Assembly: GCF_014645135.1 (NCBI RefSeq)
Contig: NZ_BMLH01000001.1
Span: 930,001-994,000, forward strand
Direction of reading: 5' to 3'
Origin: Rheinheimera tangshanensis
GTDB lineage: Bacteria > Pseudomonadota > Gammaproteobacteria > Enterobacterales > Alteromonadaceae
DNA: 64,000 nucleotides
Shown here piece after piece: positions 28,192 through 37,254 of this stretch (the first letter of the stretch is position 1; every line of letters starts with the position of its first letter). Both the position numbers and the translations under genes were made by a program. Below the pieces are notes generated by a model. It saw only the letters and a program-made list of their open reading frames with translations. It did no database searches and had not been told where the DNA came from.

Positions 28192-29499
28192 TTACTTTTG
28201 CTGTTGGATAAACTGGATCAGCTTTCCGGCAATTTCAGTATTGTCCTGAAAACCTGCGAATAGGTGTTTATCTGCACCGTAAGCCAGAACTGGTACATCA
28301 GCTGCCGTATGGCCACCGCTGGTCCAGCCTGTTGTCGAATGGTGATCAATACGTTGTTTGACTGCAGTCGCCAGAGTCTTTTGCCCTTGGCTGCGGGCTT
28401 TACTGAGTAACGCTTGTTCATCCGAGCTCAGCTCAAGACCAGTCAGCCCTAACCATGCCTGATACATCACTTTTTCATCTTTCAGAGCTAACAACTGGCC
28501 AGCGATGTAGTCACCGGAATGTTTTACTTTTTTAATGACATCGCGTTTCCAGCTGTATTGACCGCCGGCACCCAAAGATAAACCACCGGTTTCATGATCA
28601 GCTGTTACTACTAAAATAGTATCAGGATGATTATCCACATAAGCCTTGGCCACTTTAATAGCTTCAGCAAAATCGTGCATTTCAGCCATAGCGCAGGCTA
28701 TATCATTAGCATGACCACACCAATCAATCTGGCTGCCTTCAATCATCACCACAAAACCTTTTTCGGCCGGCGACAACAGCTCCAGTGCTTTTTCTGTCAT
28801 CTGTTTCAGTGGCAAAGGTTGTGGGTTGTCTAAGGCACTCTCAAACCCCTTAGGTGCAAACAACCCTAAAGCAGGCAGCTTGTTCAGGGTTTTTAAGCCA
28901 GTCCAGCTGTCTGTATACTGAAAACCCGCCTGTTTAAATTCCTCGACCAGATTACGGTCTTTGCGGATGAAATAACTGGTACCGCCGCCAAGCATTAAAT
29001 CGGCAACGATCTGGCCATTTACTTTGTTGTCTATGTAATCATCTGCGATCTGATCATAGTTTTGACGGCTTTGGTCATGCGCCAGAAAACCAGCAGGAGT
29101 GGCGTGGTTAATTTGCGCCGTGACGACCACACCTGTCTGCATACCTTGAGCTTTGGCAATTTCCAGCATAGTGGTTAAAGGTTTATGGTCGTGATCAACC
29201 GCGATAGCACCGTTGTAGGTTTTATGAGTGCTGGACAGTGCTGTTGCAGCTGCAGCAGAATCTGTGACTACGGTGTCGTCATCCGGATAGGTGCTGGCAT
29301 TACCAATCCATAACTCATCAAATACAGTACGCTCTACGACTTTGGTATGCGGGTTATCCATGTAATACCGGTAAGCTGCTAAATACGCAGGGCCCATGCC
29401 ATCGCCAATCATATAAATAATATTTTTTGGGGCTGCAGTCACAGCAAAAGATGTAGAAGCAAGGCAAGCAAGACTGATCAAACTTAATTTTCTTAACAT
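28192..29499 (-). CDS. Alkaline phosphatase, secreted
   Basis: The 435-aa protein has a signal peptide (about 1-23, FAVTAAP) and the PhoA-superfamily metal and catalytic motifs: MIGDGMG (metal Asp33), VVTDSAAAATALSS with Ser81 as the phosphorylated nucleophile, QIDWCGHAND, and TADHETGG at about 299-306. It should release phosphate from organic esters in the periplasm. A Pho-box-like sequence lies 70 bp before the start. I avoid calling it phoA because it resembles the wider PF00245 family rather than specifically E. coli PhoA. Confidence 0.93.
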   Translation of the reverse strand: MLRKLSLISLACLASTSFAVTAAPKNIIYMIGDGMGPAYLAAYRYYMDNPHTKVVERTVFDELWIGNASTYPDDDTVVTDSAAAATALSSTHKTYNGAIAVDHDHKPLTTMLEIAKAQGMQTGVVVTAQINHATPAGFLAHDQSRQNYDQIADDYIDNKVNGQIVADLMLGGGTSYFIRKDRNLVEEFKQAGFQYTDSWTGLKTLNKLPALGLFAPKGFESALDNPQPLPLKQMTEKALELLSPAEKGFVVMIEGSQIDWCGHANDIACAMAEMHDFAEAIKVAKAYVDNHPDTILVVTADHETGGLSLGAGGQYSWKRDVIKKVKHSGDYIAGQLLALKDEKVMYQAWLGLTGLELSSDEQALLSKARSQGQKTLATAVKQRIDHHSTTGWTSGGHTAADVPVLAYGADKHLFAGFQDNTEIAGKLIQFIQQQK

Positions 29500-29568
29500 A
29501 AGAATACTCTGTGGGTAACTAAAAATCTGGTGCGACCAGAGCCGGTATGGTGAGGTTATCTTACGTCA

Positions 29569-29586
29569 GTGACCAAAATATGACAA
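29569..29586 (-). promoter_or_regulatory. Candidate Pho box of the alkaline phosphatase gene
   Basis: On the - strand TTGTCATATTTTGGTCAC fits the 18-bp PhoB consensus (two CTGTCAT-like 7-mers spaced by 4) at about 14 of 18 positions. TAAGAT follows shortly downstream as a possible -10. It sits 70 bp before the phosphatase start. Confidence 0.55.
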
Positions 29587-29761
29587 AACTGTAAAGAGTC
29601 CAAACGCGACCAATAGACGTAAAAGCAGGACTGAACCAGGTAAGAGTAAAACTTCAGATATAAGTGTTGCGGAGCCGATCACGCTTGGCTTAGAGTAGTG
29701 ACGGAACTAAAGCCGCTACACCTTATCTAAAAGGCCGTGTAGTTAATGAGGTTAAAAAGTC

Positions 29762-30358
29762 ATGAGTAAGAAGTTTGTCGTTGTTGCTTTGAGTCTGATG
29801 GCGTTGGCTGGCTGTGCCAGTTATCCGGAACCAGTGCGTATTGCTGATAACGTAGCCTTAACCAGTTATGAAAATGCCACTCAACAGAATATAGATTTTG
29901 GTACAGCACGGTGGAGTGGTGTGATTGCAGAGATCAGTAATCAAGCCAATCAAACCCGTCTGGAGGTTGTGTATTTCCCGTCAGGCTCTAATGGTCGTCC
30001 GTCTGTGTCTGATCAAACTCAGGGCCGTTTTGTGACTTACATCAAAGGCTTTTTAGACCCTATGGTGTACCAGCGAGGTAAGTCGGTTACAGTGCTTGGA
30101 GAGTTGACTCGTGCTGAAGTTGGCAAAGTGGATGAGTATGAATACCGTTATCCGGTGATTAAAGATGCGAGGGTGTATTTATGGCCAAAACAGGAAGAAC
30201 GAATTGAGGTCATTGATACCTGGCCTATGATGCGTCCTTATCCTTATTACTGGGGCTACAGTCCTGGTATACGCGTCCGCACTATTACAAAACAACATTC
30301 GACAATACAAGGCCCAGTACATGTTGACAATAATAAACAAAATAAAGTGCAACCTTAA
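29762..30358 (+). CDS. Slp family outer membrane lipoprotein
   Basis: The 198-aa lipoprotein has a lipobox (LMALAGC, Cys18) and the Slp/YeaY pattern: an N-terminal PEPVRIADNVALTSYENA region, ARWSGVIAEISNQANQTRLEVVYFP, RFVTYIKGFLDPMVYQRGKSVTVLGEL and YRYPVIKDARVYLWP. Slp proteins are outer-membrane lipoproteins linked to stationary phase. In E. coli the yeaY gene lies between tsaB and fadD; here it keeps the fadD side. The last 38 bp overlap the methyltransferase gene. Confidence 0.9.
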   Translation: MSKKFVVVALSLMALAGCASYPEPVRIADNVALTSYENATQQNIDFGTARWSGVIAEISNQANQTRLEVVYFPSGSNGRPSVSDQTQGRFVTYIKGFLDPMVYQRGKSVTVLGELTRAEVGKVDEYEYRYPVIKDARVYLWPKQEERIEVIDTWPMMRPYPYYWGYSPGIRVRTITKQHSTIQGPVHVDNNKQNKVQP

Positions 30359-31181
30359 TTTAGTTATAGTTTCAGCTGCGCTTTGTAGCGCAGCTGCCTT
30401 AGCTGAAACTCCTTCTGCACCCGATCTGGCTGCGCTAGCGGATCATTCATTTCGAAGCGCAGAAGATAAAGCCCGAAACCAATACCGTCACCCGGTTGAG
30501 ACTTTGACGTTTTTTGGCATTCAACCGAATATGTCTGTGCTTGAGATATGGCCTGCCCGCGGTTGGTATACAGATATTCTGGCGCCTTATTTAAAAGATC
30601 AAGGCAAGTTAAGCATCGCTAACTTCCGTGTAGATGACGGTACTATGCAAGATGACAGGAAAATCTTCTGGAGTCGCATCAGTGAAAAACTCAGCCAGCG
30701 TATTCTGCAACATAAAGATCACTTTGGAACTGTGTCGCAGACTGAATTTGATCCACCTGCTTACATGTATCTCGGGGCTGCCCAACAATACGATTTAGTA
30801 CTTAGTTTCCGTAACGCACATATCTGGAACGAACAAGGTTATTTGCTGGATGTATTTCGCGCTGTATTTGATGTACTCAAACCTGGTGGGGTCTTTGGTA
30901 TAGTCGAACACAGAGCGAGTCGCGTCTCCGAAATCTCCAGTTCGGCTGTAGAAGGTTATCTTGACGAGTCTTATGTGATTGCAGTCGCGGAGCAAGCCGG
31001 TTTCACTTTGCAAGCCAAATCAGAAATCAACGCGAATCCAAAAGATACCAAAGATTATCCAAAAGGTGTGTATGCCTTACCACCAACTTTGGCTATGGGC
31101 GCTGTAGACAGAGCTAAATATCTGGCTATAGGCGAGAGTGACCGTATGACTTTAAAATTTGTCAAAACCGTCAGTCACTAA
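30321..31181 (+). CDS. Methyltransferase-like protein with signal peptide (COG4798 type)
   Basis: The 286-aa protein has the shape of a class I SAM methyltransferase: SVLEIWPARGWYTDILAPYL at motif I, KLSIANF, YDLVLSFRNAHIW and DVLKPGGVFGIVEHRA. An N-terminal segment (LVIVSAALCSAAALAE, about 14-29) looks like a cleavable signal peptide, which is odd for a SAM enzyme. Motif I lacks the usual GxGxG. It starts inside slp (38-bp overlap) and abuts the next gene (TAATG). The substrate is unknown. Confidence 0.82.
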   Translation: MLTIINKIKCNLNLVIVSAALCSAAALAETPSAPDLAALADHSFRSAEDKARNQYRHPVETLTFFGIQPNMSVLEIWPARGWYTDILAPYLKDQGKLSIANFRVDDGTMQDDRKIFWSRISEKLSQRILQHKDHFGTVSQTEFDPPAYMYLGAAQQYDLVLSFRNAHIWNEQGYLLDVFRAVFDVLKPGGVFGIVEHRASRVSEISSSAVEGYLDESYVIAVAEQAGFTLQAKSEINANPKDTKDYPKGVYALPPTLAMGAVDRAKYLAIGESDRMTLKFVKTVSH

Positions 31182-32020
31182 TGCAGGCAGTGAAGTTTTC
31201 GCTGCCCACTCTATCATTAGCGGGATGGCAACAAGGTCCGGAGACACAACAGGTCACTTTATGTCTGCATGGCTGGCTGGACAACGCTGATAGTTTTTTA
31301 CCTCTTTGCGCTCACCTTACAGAATTGAATTTAGTTTCGATTGACCTGCCTGGGCATGGTCAATCCGATCATCGCAGTCCTGACGCCCATTATCATTTCT
31401 TAGATTGGATTTATGATCTGGCTACACTGATTAAAAGTGCGGGTTGGAAACAGGTCGATATTATCGGTCATTCAATGGGTGGCATGATTGGTTCTGTGTT
31501 AGCCGCTGTTATGCCGCAGATGGTACGCAAATTAGTATTGATCGACAGTCTGGGTCTGGTGGCAGGAGACGCAGCTAAAATCACTGAACAAGTTCGCACT
31601 GCAATTCATCACAGATGGCAAAGTCCACAGAAGCAAAAACCAGTTTACCCCGATCTGCATAGCGCTGCATTGGCCAGACAAAACCAAAGTGATTTTGACC
31701 TTGCAGCGGCACTGATTTTAACTCAAAGGGGCTCCATAACTTGCACTGAAGGAATCACCTGGTCAGCAGATATGCGTTTGCGGGAGTCCTCAATCTATCG
31801 ATTGTTGCCACCACAAGTGACACAGCTGCTGCAGGATATTCAATGCCCAGTGCTTGCTATTTTGGCCACTGATGGTCTGGACATGATGCAACAAGCGCGA
31901 CAACAGTATCAGTATTGTTATTCACAGCTAGAACTGGTGGAGTTAAGTGGTGGGCATCATTGCCATATGACTCAGCCGGAAAAAACGGCCAACGCAATCC
32001 GTCAATTTTTACTGTCCTGA
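31181..32020 (+). CDS. Alpha/beta hydrolase
   Basis: The 279-aa protein has the alpha/beta-hydrolase oxyanion segment LCLHGWLDNADSF, IDLPGHGQSD, the nucleophile elbow GHSMGG (Ser98), and a late SGGHHCHM that would supply the catalytic His. It is an intracellular serine esterase or related hydrolase of unknown substrate. It is the third gene of a slp operon. The stop codon lies within the first unit of the 72-bp repeat array, so its C-terminal end may have been set by the array. Confidence 0.88.
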   Translation: MQAVKFSLPTLSLAGWQQGPETQQVTLCLHGWLDNADSFLPLCAHLTELNLVSIDLPGHGQSDHRSPDAHYHFLDWIYDLATLIKSAGWKQVDIIGHSMGGMIGSVLAAVMPQMVRKLVLIDSLGLVAGDAAKITEQVRTAIHHRWQSPQKQKPVYPDLHSAALARQNQSDFDLAAALILTQRGSITCTEGITWSADMRLRESSIYRLLPPQVTQLLQDIQCPVLAILATDGLDMMQQARQQYQYCYSQLELVELSGGHHCHMTQPEKTANAIRQFLLS

Positions 32021-32322
32021 CGATTTTTTATGCTCTGCAATCCTGCAGAGCACCCTTGCGGGCCAGCTAGAGCTGTTAAAAATCGTTCCTGACGATTTTT
32101 TATGCTCTTCAATCCTGCAGAGCACCCTTGCGGGCCAGCTAAAGCTGTTAAAAATCGTTCCTGACGATTTTTTATGCTCTGCAATCCTGCAGAGCCCCCT
32201 TGCGGGCCAGCTAGAGCTGTTAAAAATCGTTCCTGACGATTTTTTATGCTCTTCAATCCTGCAGAGCACCCTTGCGGGCCAGCTAAAGCTGTTAAAAATC
32301 GTTCCTGACGATTTTTTATGCT
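32016..32322. repeat. 72-bp tandem repeat array, 4.3 copies
   Basis: Units begin CCTGACGATTTTT at 32016, 32088, 32160, 32232 and 32304 (last partial). Units 1 and 3 share GCTCTGCAATCC and CTAGAGCTG, while 2 and 4 share GCTCTTCAATCC and CTAAAGCTG, giving a 144-bp higher-order pattern. Each unit has a hairpin TGCTCTGCA/TGCAGAGCA (imperfect in 2 and 4), and each junction has AAAAATCG/CGATTTTT. 72 is divisible by 3, so long frames open on the - strand in two phases, which argues against real coding. Confidence 0.95.
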
Positions 32323-32513
32323 GTTATAGTCGGGGTCAGAACTGCTGATTCCGCAGACAATTGTGAAATGAAAGCAATTGTGGGATGATGCAGGATTAGA
32401 GTAAAAACTCAGTGCCATTTTGTAGCAGATATCACCGAGGTCTGTACAAAGGGCCAACGTACTAACTATAACTACTATAACTAAAAAATAATAAATACCA
32501 CGAGGAGAGGACA
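32323..32513 (+). other. Leader region before fadD
   Basis: No gene. It contains GGGGTCAGA (32332-32340, also the arm of the two long palindromes elsewhere), a CTGC/GCAG hairpin, a CAATTG inverted repeat, and an ACTATAACTA-rich stretch just before the fadD ribosome-binding site. No clear FadR operator is visible. Confidence 0.45.
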
Positions 32514-34172
32514 GTGGATCGAGTCTGGTCAAAAAATTACCCTGAAGGCGTTCCGGCTGATATCAATGCCGATCACTACGCATCGTTATTAGAAGTTTTT
32601 GATGAAAGCATCAAAGATTATGCAGGCAGAACTGCCTACATTAATATGGGGAAAAGCATCACCTACGCTGAATTAGATCAATTAAGCTTAAAGTTTGCCG
32701 CTTATTTGCAGCATCAATTAGGTTTGAAAAAAGGTGATGCAGTGGCTGTCATGATGCCTAATCTGCTGCAGTACCCTGTCTGTATTTTAGGTATTTTACG
32801 TGCAGGTTGTGTGGTGGTGAACGTTAATCCACTGTACACGCCCCGCGAATTGCAGCATCAGCTGCTGGACTCACAAGCCAAAGCCATTATCATTGTAGAG
32901 AACTTTGCTCACACCTTGTCTGAGGTTCAGGACAAGGTGAAGCTTGATCATGTGATCTTGACGCATATGGGCGATATGTTAGGTCTGGTGAAAGGCACTA
33001 TAGTCAACCTGGTGGTCAAGCACGTTAAAAAACTGATCCCTGCGCACAACTTGAAAAAGTACGTCACTTATAAACAGGTGATAGCGGCCGGTAGTGCTGC
33101 AGCTTACAAAAAGCCTGTTGTGGTTGGTGAAGACCTGGCCTTTTTACAGTACACAGGGGGCACCACTGGCGTATCCAAAGGCGCTATGTTGACGCACCGT
33201 AATATGATAGCCAACCTGGAACAAGCAGCGGGCTGCTTAGACCCACTGCTGAGCAAAGGCAGTGAATTTATTGTCACAGCCTTACCTCTGTACCATATCT
33301 TTGCTTTAACAGCTAACTTCCTGGTTTTTATGAAGTATGGCGGTACTAATCTTTTGATTACTAACCCGCGAGACATGCCTAACTTCGTTAAGGAGCTGGC
33401 GAAATATCCGTTTACAGCATTAACCGGAGTTAATACATTATTTAATGGTTTACTCAATACTCCGGGCTTCGCTCAGCTTGATTTTAGTAAGTTAAAGCTT
33501 GCTCTGGGTGGAGGTATGGCTGTACAGCGTCCTGTGGCTGAGCGTTGGCAGAAAGTCACCTCAACCCGTCTGGTTGAGGGATATGGTTTAACTGAATGTG
33601 CGCCTTTAGTCACAGTAAGCCCCTACAATTTGCCCGCTTATAACGGCAGTATAGGTTTTCCTGCGCCTTCGACTGACATTAAACTGGTGAACGATGCAGG
33701 CGTTGAAGTGGCTGCTGGTGAAGCCGGTGAAATGTGGGTGAAAGGCCCCCAAGTGATGAAAGGTTATTACAACAGACCAGACGAAACAGCTAAAGTGTTA
33801 AATGCTGAAGGCTGGTTAGCCACTGGTGATATAGCTCGTGTTGATGACGATGGTTTCTTCTACATAGTCGATCGCAAAAAAGATATGATTTTAGTCTCAG
33901 GTTTTAATGTCTATCCAAATGAGATAGAAGAAGTCGTGGCAATGAACGATAAAGTATTGGAAGTTGCTGCCATTGGCGTGCCGAACGAATCTACAGGCGA
34001 AGCCGTGAAGATTTTTGTCGTGAAAAAAGATCAAAGCTTAACTGATATTGAACTCATACAACATTGTAAGGAACGTTTGACGGGCTATAAAGTGCCGAAG
34101 CTGGTAGAATTTCGCACCGAACTGCCAAAAACTAACGTAGGTAAAATCTTAAGGCGAGAGCTGAAAGGTTAA
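32514..34172 (+). CDS. fadD: Long-chain-fatty-acid--CoA ligase
   Basis: FadD activates imported long-chain fatty acids to acyl-CoA at the inner membrane for beta-oxidation. The 552-aa protein matches E. coli FadD along its length: [15 protein letters not shown] at the N terminus, the AMP-binding P-loop [44 protein letters not shown], and the end [13 protein letters not shown]. The start is GTG with GAGGAGAGG just upstream. It keeps the conserved place before rnd. Confidence 0.95.
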   Translation: MDRVWSKNYPEGVPADINADHYASLLEVFDESIKDYAGRTAYINMGKSITYAELDQLSLKFAAYLQHQLGLKKGDAVAVMMPNLLQYPVCILGILRAGCVVVNVNPLYTPRELQHQLLDSQAKAIIIVENFAHTLSEVQDKVKLDHVILTHMGDMLGLVKGTIVNLVVKHVKKLIPAHNLKKYVTYKQVIAAGSAAAYKKPVVVGEDLAFLQYTGGTTGVSKGAMLTHRNMIANLEQAAGCLDPLLSKGSEFIVTALPLYHIFALTANFLVFMKYGGTNLLITNPRDMPNFVKELAKYPFTALTGVNTLFNGLLNTPGFAQLDFSKLKLALGGGMAVQRPVAERWQKVTSTRLVEGYGLTECAPLVTVSPYNLPAYNGSIGFPAPSTDIKLVNDAGVEVAAGEAGEMWVKGPQVMKGYYNRPDETAKVLNAEGWLATGDIARVDDDGFFYIVDRKKDMILVSGFNVYPNEIEEVVAMNDKVLEVAAIGVPNESTGEAVKIFVVKKDQSLTDIELIQHCKERLTGYKVPKLVEFRTELPKTNVGKILRRELKG

Positions 34173-34181
34173 ACCTGAAAA

Positions 34182-34205
34182 AAACCGGCTTTTGCCGGTT
34201 TTTTT
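34182..34205 (+). terminator. Rho-independent terminator after fadD
   Basis: AAACCGGC (34182-34189), TTTT loop, GCCGGTTT (34194-34201), followed by more Ts; a strong hairpin 10 bp after the fadD stop. Confidence 0.92.
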
Positions 34206-34255
34206 ACGACGAAAAATTGGTTAAAGAAATAGAAAGAGACAATCAAGGATTTAAA

Positions 34256-35401
34256 ATGATGTATCAACTTATAACCTCCTCCTCTGCTTTAGCTGCGTTT
34301 TGTGCGCAAGCCGCCACCGCTGAGGTATTAGCTGTTGATACTGAATTTGTTCGGCAGACGACATTAAGTCCAAAGCTTGGCTTGATCCAGTTGTTTGATG
34401 GCAAACAACTGGTGCTGGTCGACCCGTTAGCTATTGATGATTGGAGTTCTTTGCAACAGCTGTTTGCTGATCCGGCAGTCTGTAAAGTGGTGCATTCCTG
34501 CAACGAAGATTTAGAAGCTTTAGCCACTAAAGATCTGTTACCCGTATTGCCTCTGATTGATACTCAACTGGCTGCCGAACTGGCAGGTTGGGGCGGAAGT
34601 CAGGGCTATGCCAAATTGGTACAACGAGTTTGTGCTATTGAGCTGGATAAAAGTGAATCCCGCACTGACTGGATAGCACGACCCTTATCTGCATTACAGC
34701 TGGATTACGCAGCCAAAGATGTAGAGCATTTGCTTGATGTATATCAGGCGCTGAAAACTGAGCTGGTGGCAAAAGGCCAATACGAACTGCTGCTTGCTGA
34801 AGGCGAACATTTAATAGCACGTCGCTCTTTTGGCTTGCCTCTATCATTTCGTCATCTGGAACTGAAAAACAGCAATCTGCTGACGCCACGTGAGCTTGCC
34901 ATTTTGCGTGAATTAGTGATTTGGCGTCAGGAGTATGCGCAGCAGCATGATATGGCGCTGGGTTTTATCTTCAAAGATCATCATTTATTGGATATCGCTA
35001 AACGCCGTCCCGGTAGCCTCGAGTCAATGTTTAATATCCCTGAATTGCCTGGCCGTGAAGTGCGCCGTCATGGTAAAGCTGTATTGGCTTTGATTGAAAA
35101 AGCCAAAGCGTTGCCGCTTGAAGAATGTCCTGCTCCTTTTTATCACACTGATGTATTTCAGGGCTTTAAAGAAGAAATGCAAAAAATCACAGATGCTATT
35201 AAAGCCGCAGCGAGAGAGTCTGGTATTCCTGCTGAATTTATCGCTGTTCGTCGCCAAAGCACTGAGTTTTTCAATTGGTGCTGGCGGGTCAGTGATAAAG
35301 ACAGGGGGCTGTTGCCTTTACCTGAGTTTTTGCGAGGCTGGCGCCGCGAGATACTGCGTAAGCATCTGCCTGTGCCTGCACATGCCGCTGAATTGATCTG
35401 A
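34256..35401 (+). CDS. rnd: Ribonuclease D
   Basis: RNase D trims the 3' end of tRNA and other small RNA precursors. The start at 34256 (MMYQLITSSSALAAF) aligns with E. coli and has AAGGA 6 nt upstream. The DEDDy exonuclease residues are visible in VDTEFVR, CNEDLEAL and YAAKDVEHLL, and KSESRTDW is present. A first HRDC domain starts at LTPRELAILRELVIWRQEYA. Length 381 aa (E. coli 375). Confidence 0.94.
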   Translation: MMYQLITSSSALAAFCAQAATAEVLAVDTEFVRQTTLSPKLGLIQLFDGKQLVLVDPLAIDDWSSLQQLFADPAVCKVVHSCNEDLEALATKDLLPVLPLIDTQLAAELAGWGGSQGYAKLVQRVCAIELDKSESRTDWIARPLSALQLDYAAKDVEHLLDVYQALKTELVAKGQYELLLAEGEHLIARRSFGLPLSFRHLELKNSNLLTPRELAILRELVIWRQEYAQQHDMALGFIFKDHHLLDIAKRRPGSLESMFNIPELPGREVRRHGKAVLALIEKAKALPLEECPAPFYHTDVFQGFKEEMQKITDAIKAAARESGIPAEFIAVRRQSTEFFNWCWRVSDKDRGLLPLPEFLRGWRREILRKHLPVPAHAAELI

Positions 35402-35519
35402 TCAAGCTTTTACTGCGTAAATACGAGCCTTTCTGAATATGGTTTAATGCATTTTTTTAGAAAAATCATCCGGTTTTTTGCAAAAAAAGCCGTTGATCTA
35501 GTCAAAATTTGTCGTCGTA

Positions 35520-35550
35520 ACCCTTTTGCAACATAAACAATCAAAAGGGT
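35520..35550 (+). promoter_or_regulatory. Inverted repeat that can mask the DUF4397 gene RBS
   Basis: ACCCTTTTG (35520-35528) is the exact complement of CAAAAGGGT (35542-35550), with a 13-nt loop. The right arm contains the purine-rich ribosome-binding sequence of the gene starting at 35555. If both arms are in the mRNA, translation would be restrained. Confidence 0.6.
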
Positions 35551-35554
35551 ATTT

Positions 35555-36931
35555 ATGATGAGATGGACAAATAAACTATGTGTCGTAGGTTTCGCGCTGC
35601 TTGCTATCGCAGGTTGTAACGATTCTGACTCTCCACCAGAAATAATAGCTCCGCCACCTGTTAACGCGACAGTTAAAGTTGTGCACGCAGTTTCTGATGC
35701 ACCAGATGTCGCGATCACCGCTAATGGTAGTGTAGCCGTTGAAAATCTGGCTTTTGGTGATGCCGCAGGACCAGTTTCCGTCGCACCTGGTAATTTCAGT
35801 ACTTCTGTTGGTGCCAAATTACCTGGTGGCACCCAAGCCACAGTGATCCCACAAACCAGCATTTCTTTAGCAGAAGCAACTGATTATGTAATTTTTGCTG
35901 TTGGTAAAGCAGCTGACAGTAGCATCGAACCTTTGGTTGTTAACTTTCCTCAAACAGCAGTAAGTAGCGGTAATGTACGTCTGCGCGTGGTACACGCTGC
36001 GGCATCTGCTCCAACAGTTGACGTGCATTTGACAGCTCCTGCTGCTGAATTATCCGCAGGTACTGTGGCCGCGACTCTTGAATTTAGCGCCAATACAGGC
36101 GATGTCACTGTTCCTGCTGGCGACTACAGAGTGCGTATCACTCCAGCTGGTGATTTGAGCACTGTAGTGTATGACTCAGGCACTGTCGCTTTGACTTCCG
36201 GTCTGGACTTAACCATAGCTGCGTTGGACAGCAAGTTTGCTGGTGATTCGCCCGTCTCTTTATTAGCTTTAGTACAAGGCGGCGATACCAGTCTTGAGCT
36301 GTTGGACCAGGGCTCTGTCTCTGCGGTCCGTGTGGTGCATGATGTATCTGATGCGCCAGCTGTTGACGTGTTAGTTAACAATGCTGAAGCTATCAATGCC
36401 TTAGCTTTCCCTAACTTTACTGATTACGCTGAATTGGCTCCAGACACATATAACGTCAAAGTAGCTGCGGATGCGGATAATTCAGTTGTCGTAATTAACG
36501 CTGACCTGGAGCTGGAGGCTGGTGTTTATTACACTGTGCATGCAGTAGGTTCGTTAACTGAAAACAGTATTGAGCCTCTGGTAGTAGAAGATAAGCCACG
36601 TCGTATTGCCACCGCCGCACAAATTCGTGTGATCCACGGTTCTAGTCTGGCAGGCCCTGTCGATGTGTATTTAACTGCAACTTCTGATATTTCAGCGGCT
36701 ACAGCAGCACTGAGCAACGTACCTTTCAAAGCGGACTCTGGCTATATCCAGGTACCTGCAGGTGATTATTTTGTCACTGTAACACCAACAGGCAGCAAAA
36801 CAGCAGCTATTGGTCCTGTCGCTGTGACCTTAGATACCAATAAGATCTACACTGCAGTAGCGCGGGATGGTCAGGGTTTGACCGCTGATCTGGGATTGAT
36901 CCTGTTGGACGACTTTAATAACGTACAGTAA
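35555..36931 (+). CDS. DUF4397 domain lipoprotein
   Basis: The 458-aa protein has a lipobox (LLAIAGC, Cys21) and a Pro-rich spacer, followed by four related beta-rich stretches, each beginning with a V-V-H-A/D or V-I-H-G pattern: VKVVHAVSDAPDVAI, LRVVHAAASAPTVDV, VRVVHDVSDAPAVDV and IRVIHGSSLAGPVDV. These match DUF4397, found in surface or periplasmic proteins of unknown role. It lies between rnd and the min operon, and ends in a bidirectional terminator. Confidence 0.88.
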   Translation: MMRWTNKLCVVGFALLAIAGCNDSDSPPEIIAPPPVNATVKVVHAVSDAPDVAITANGSVAVENLAFGDAAGPVSVAPGNFSTSVGAKLPGGTQATVIPQTSISLAEATDYVIFAVGKAADSSIEPLVVNFPQTAVSSGNVRLRVVHAAASAPTVDVHLTAPAAELSAGTVAATLEFSANTGDVTVPAGDYRVRITPAGDLSTVVYDSGTVALTSGLDLTIAALDSKFAGDSPVSLLALVQGGDTSLELLDQGSVSAVRVVHDVSDAPAVDVLVNNAEAINALAFPNFTDYAELAPDTYNVKVAADADNSVVVINADLELEAGVYYTVHAVGSLTENSIEPLVVEDKPRRIATAAQIRVIHGSSLAGPVDVYLTATSDISAATAALSNVPFKADSGYIQVPAGDYFVTVTPTGSKTAAIGPVAVTLDTNKIYTAVARDGQGLTADLGLILLDDFNNVQ

Positions 36932-36941
36932 AACTTAATAA

Positions 36942-36976
36942 AAAAAGAGGCAGGATCACAGATCCTGCCTCTTTTT
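36942..36976. terminator. Bidirectional terminator between DUF4397 gene and minE
   Basis: Sixteen-nt arms (36942-36957 and 36961-36976) pair perfectly around ACA, with A and T runs at the ends. It serves the convergent DUF4397 gene and min operon. Confidence 0.93.
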
Positions 36977-36989
36977 AGTTTTTTAATTA

Positions 36990-37250
36990 TTATTTTTTGT
37001 CGTCAGGGAAGGTGACGTTTAACTCCAGCACTGACAACTCGTCTGAACTTTTTTCCAGAGAGACAGACACCTGATCATCCGCTATATCGACATATTTGCG
37101 GATCACGGCCAAAATATCGCGTTCCAGCTGTGGCAAATAATCCGGGCTGTTGCGTCTGTTGCGCTCATGGGCGACGATGATTTGTAACCGCTCTTTGGCA
37201 GTTGAAGCGGTATTTTTTTTCGTTGAACGGAAATAATCCAATAACGACAT
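36990..37250 (-). CDS. minE: Cell division topological specificity factor MinE
   Basis: MinE stimulates MinD ATPase and drives pole-to-pole oscillation so the Z ring forms at midcell. The start [12 protein letters not shown] (at 37250) gives 86 aa (E. coli 88). The MinD-binding segment [14 protein letters not shown] and [15 protein letters not shown] are conserved. It follows minD by 4 bp; the upstream in-frame extension inside minD is not part of it. Confidence 0.96.
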   Translation of the reverse strand: MSLLDYFRSTKKNTASTAKERLQIIVAHERNRRNSPDYLPQLERDILAVIRKYVDIADDQVSVSLEKSSDELSVLELNVTFPDDKK

Positions 37251-37254
37251 TCGC

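Noticed and set aside
32016-32322. CRISPR array
   Set aside because: There are no unique spacers between repeats, units are contiguous and no cas gene is near. The same applies to the 74-bp tRNA repeats.
32323-32513. FadR operator before fadD
   Set aside because: No sequence close to the FadR palindrome was found by eye.
32002-32532. A 176-aa minus-strand frame through the 72-bp repeats
   Set aside because: It is open only because the unit is 72 bp. A second minus frame is open as well, it has no RBS, and it overlaps the fadD start.
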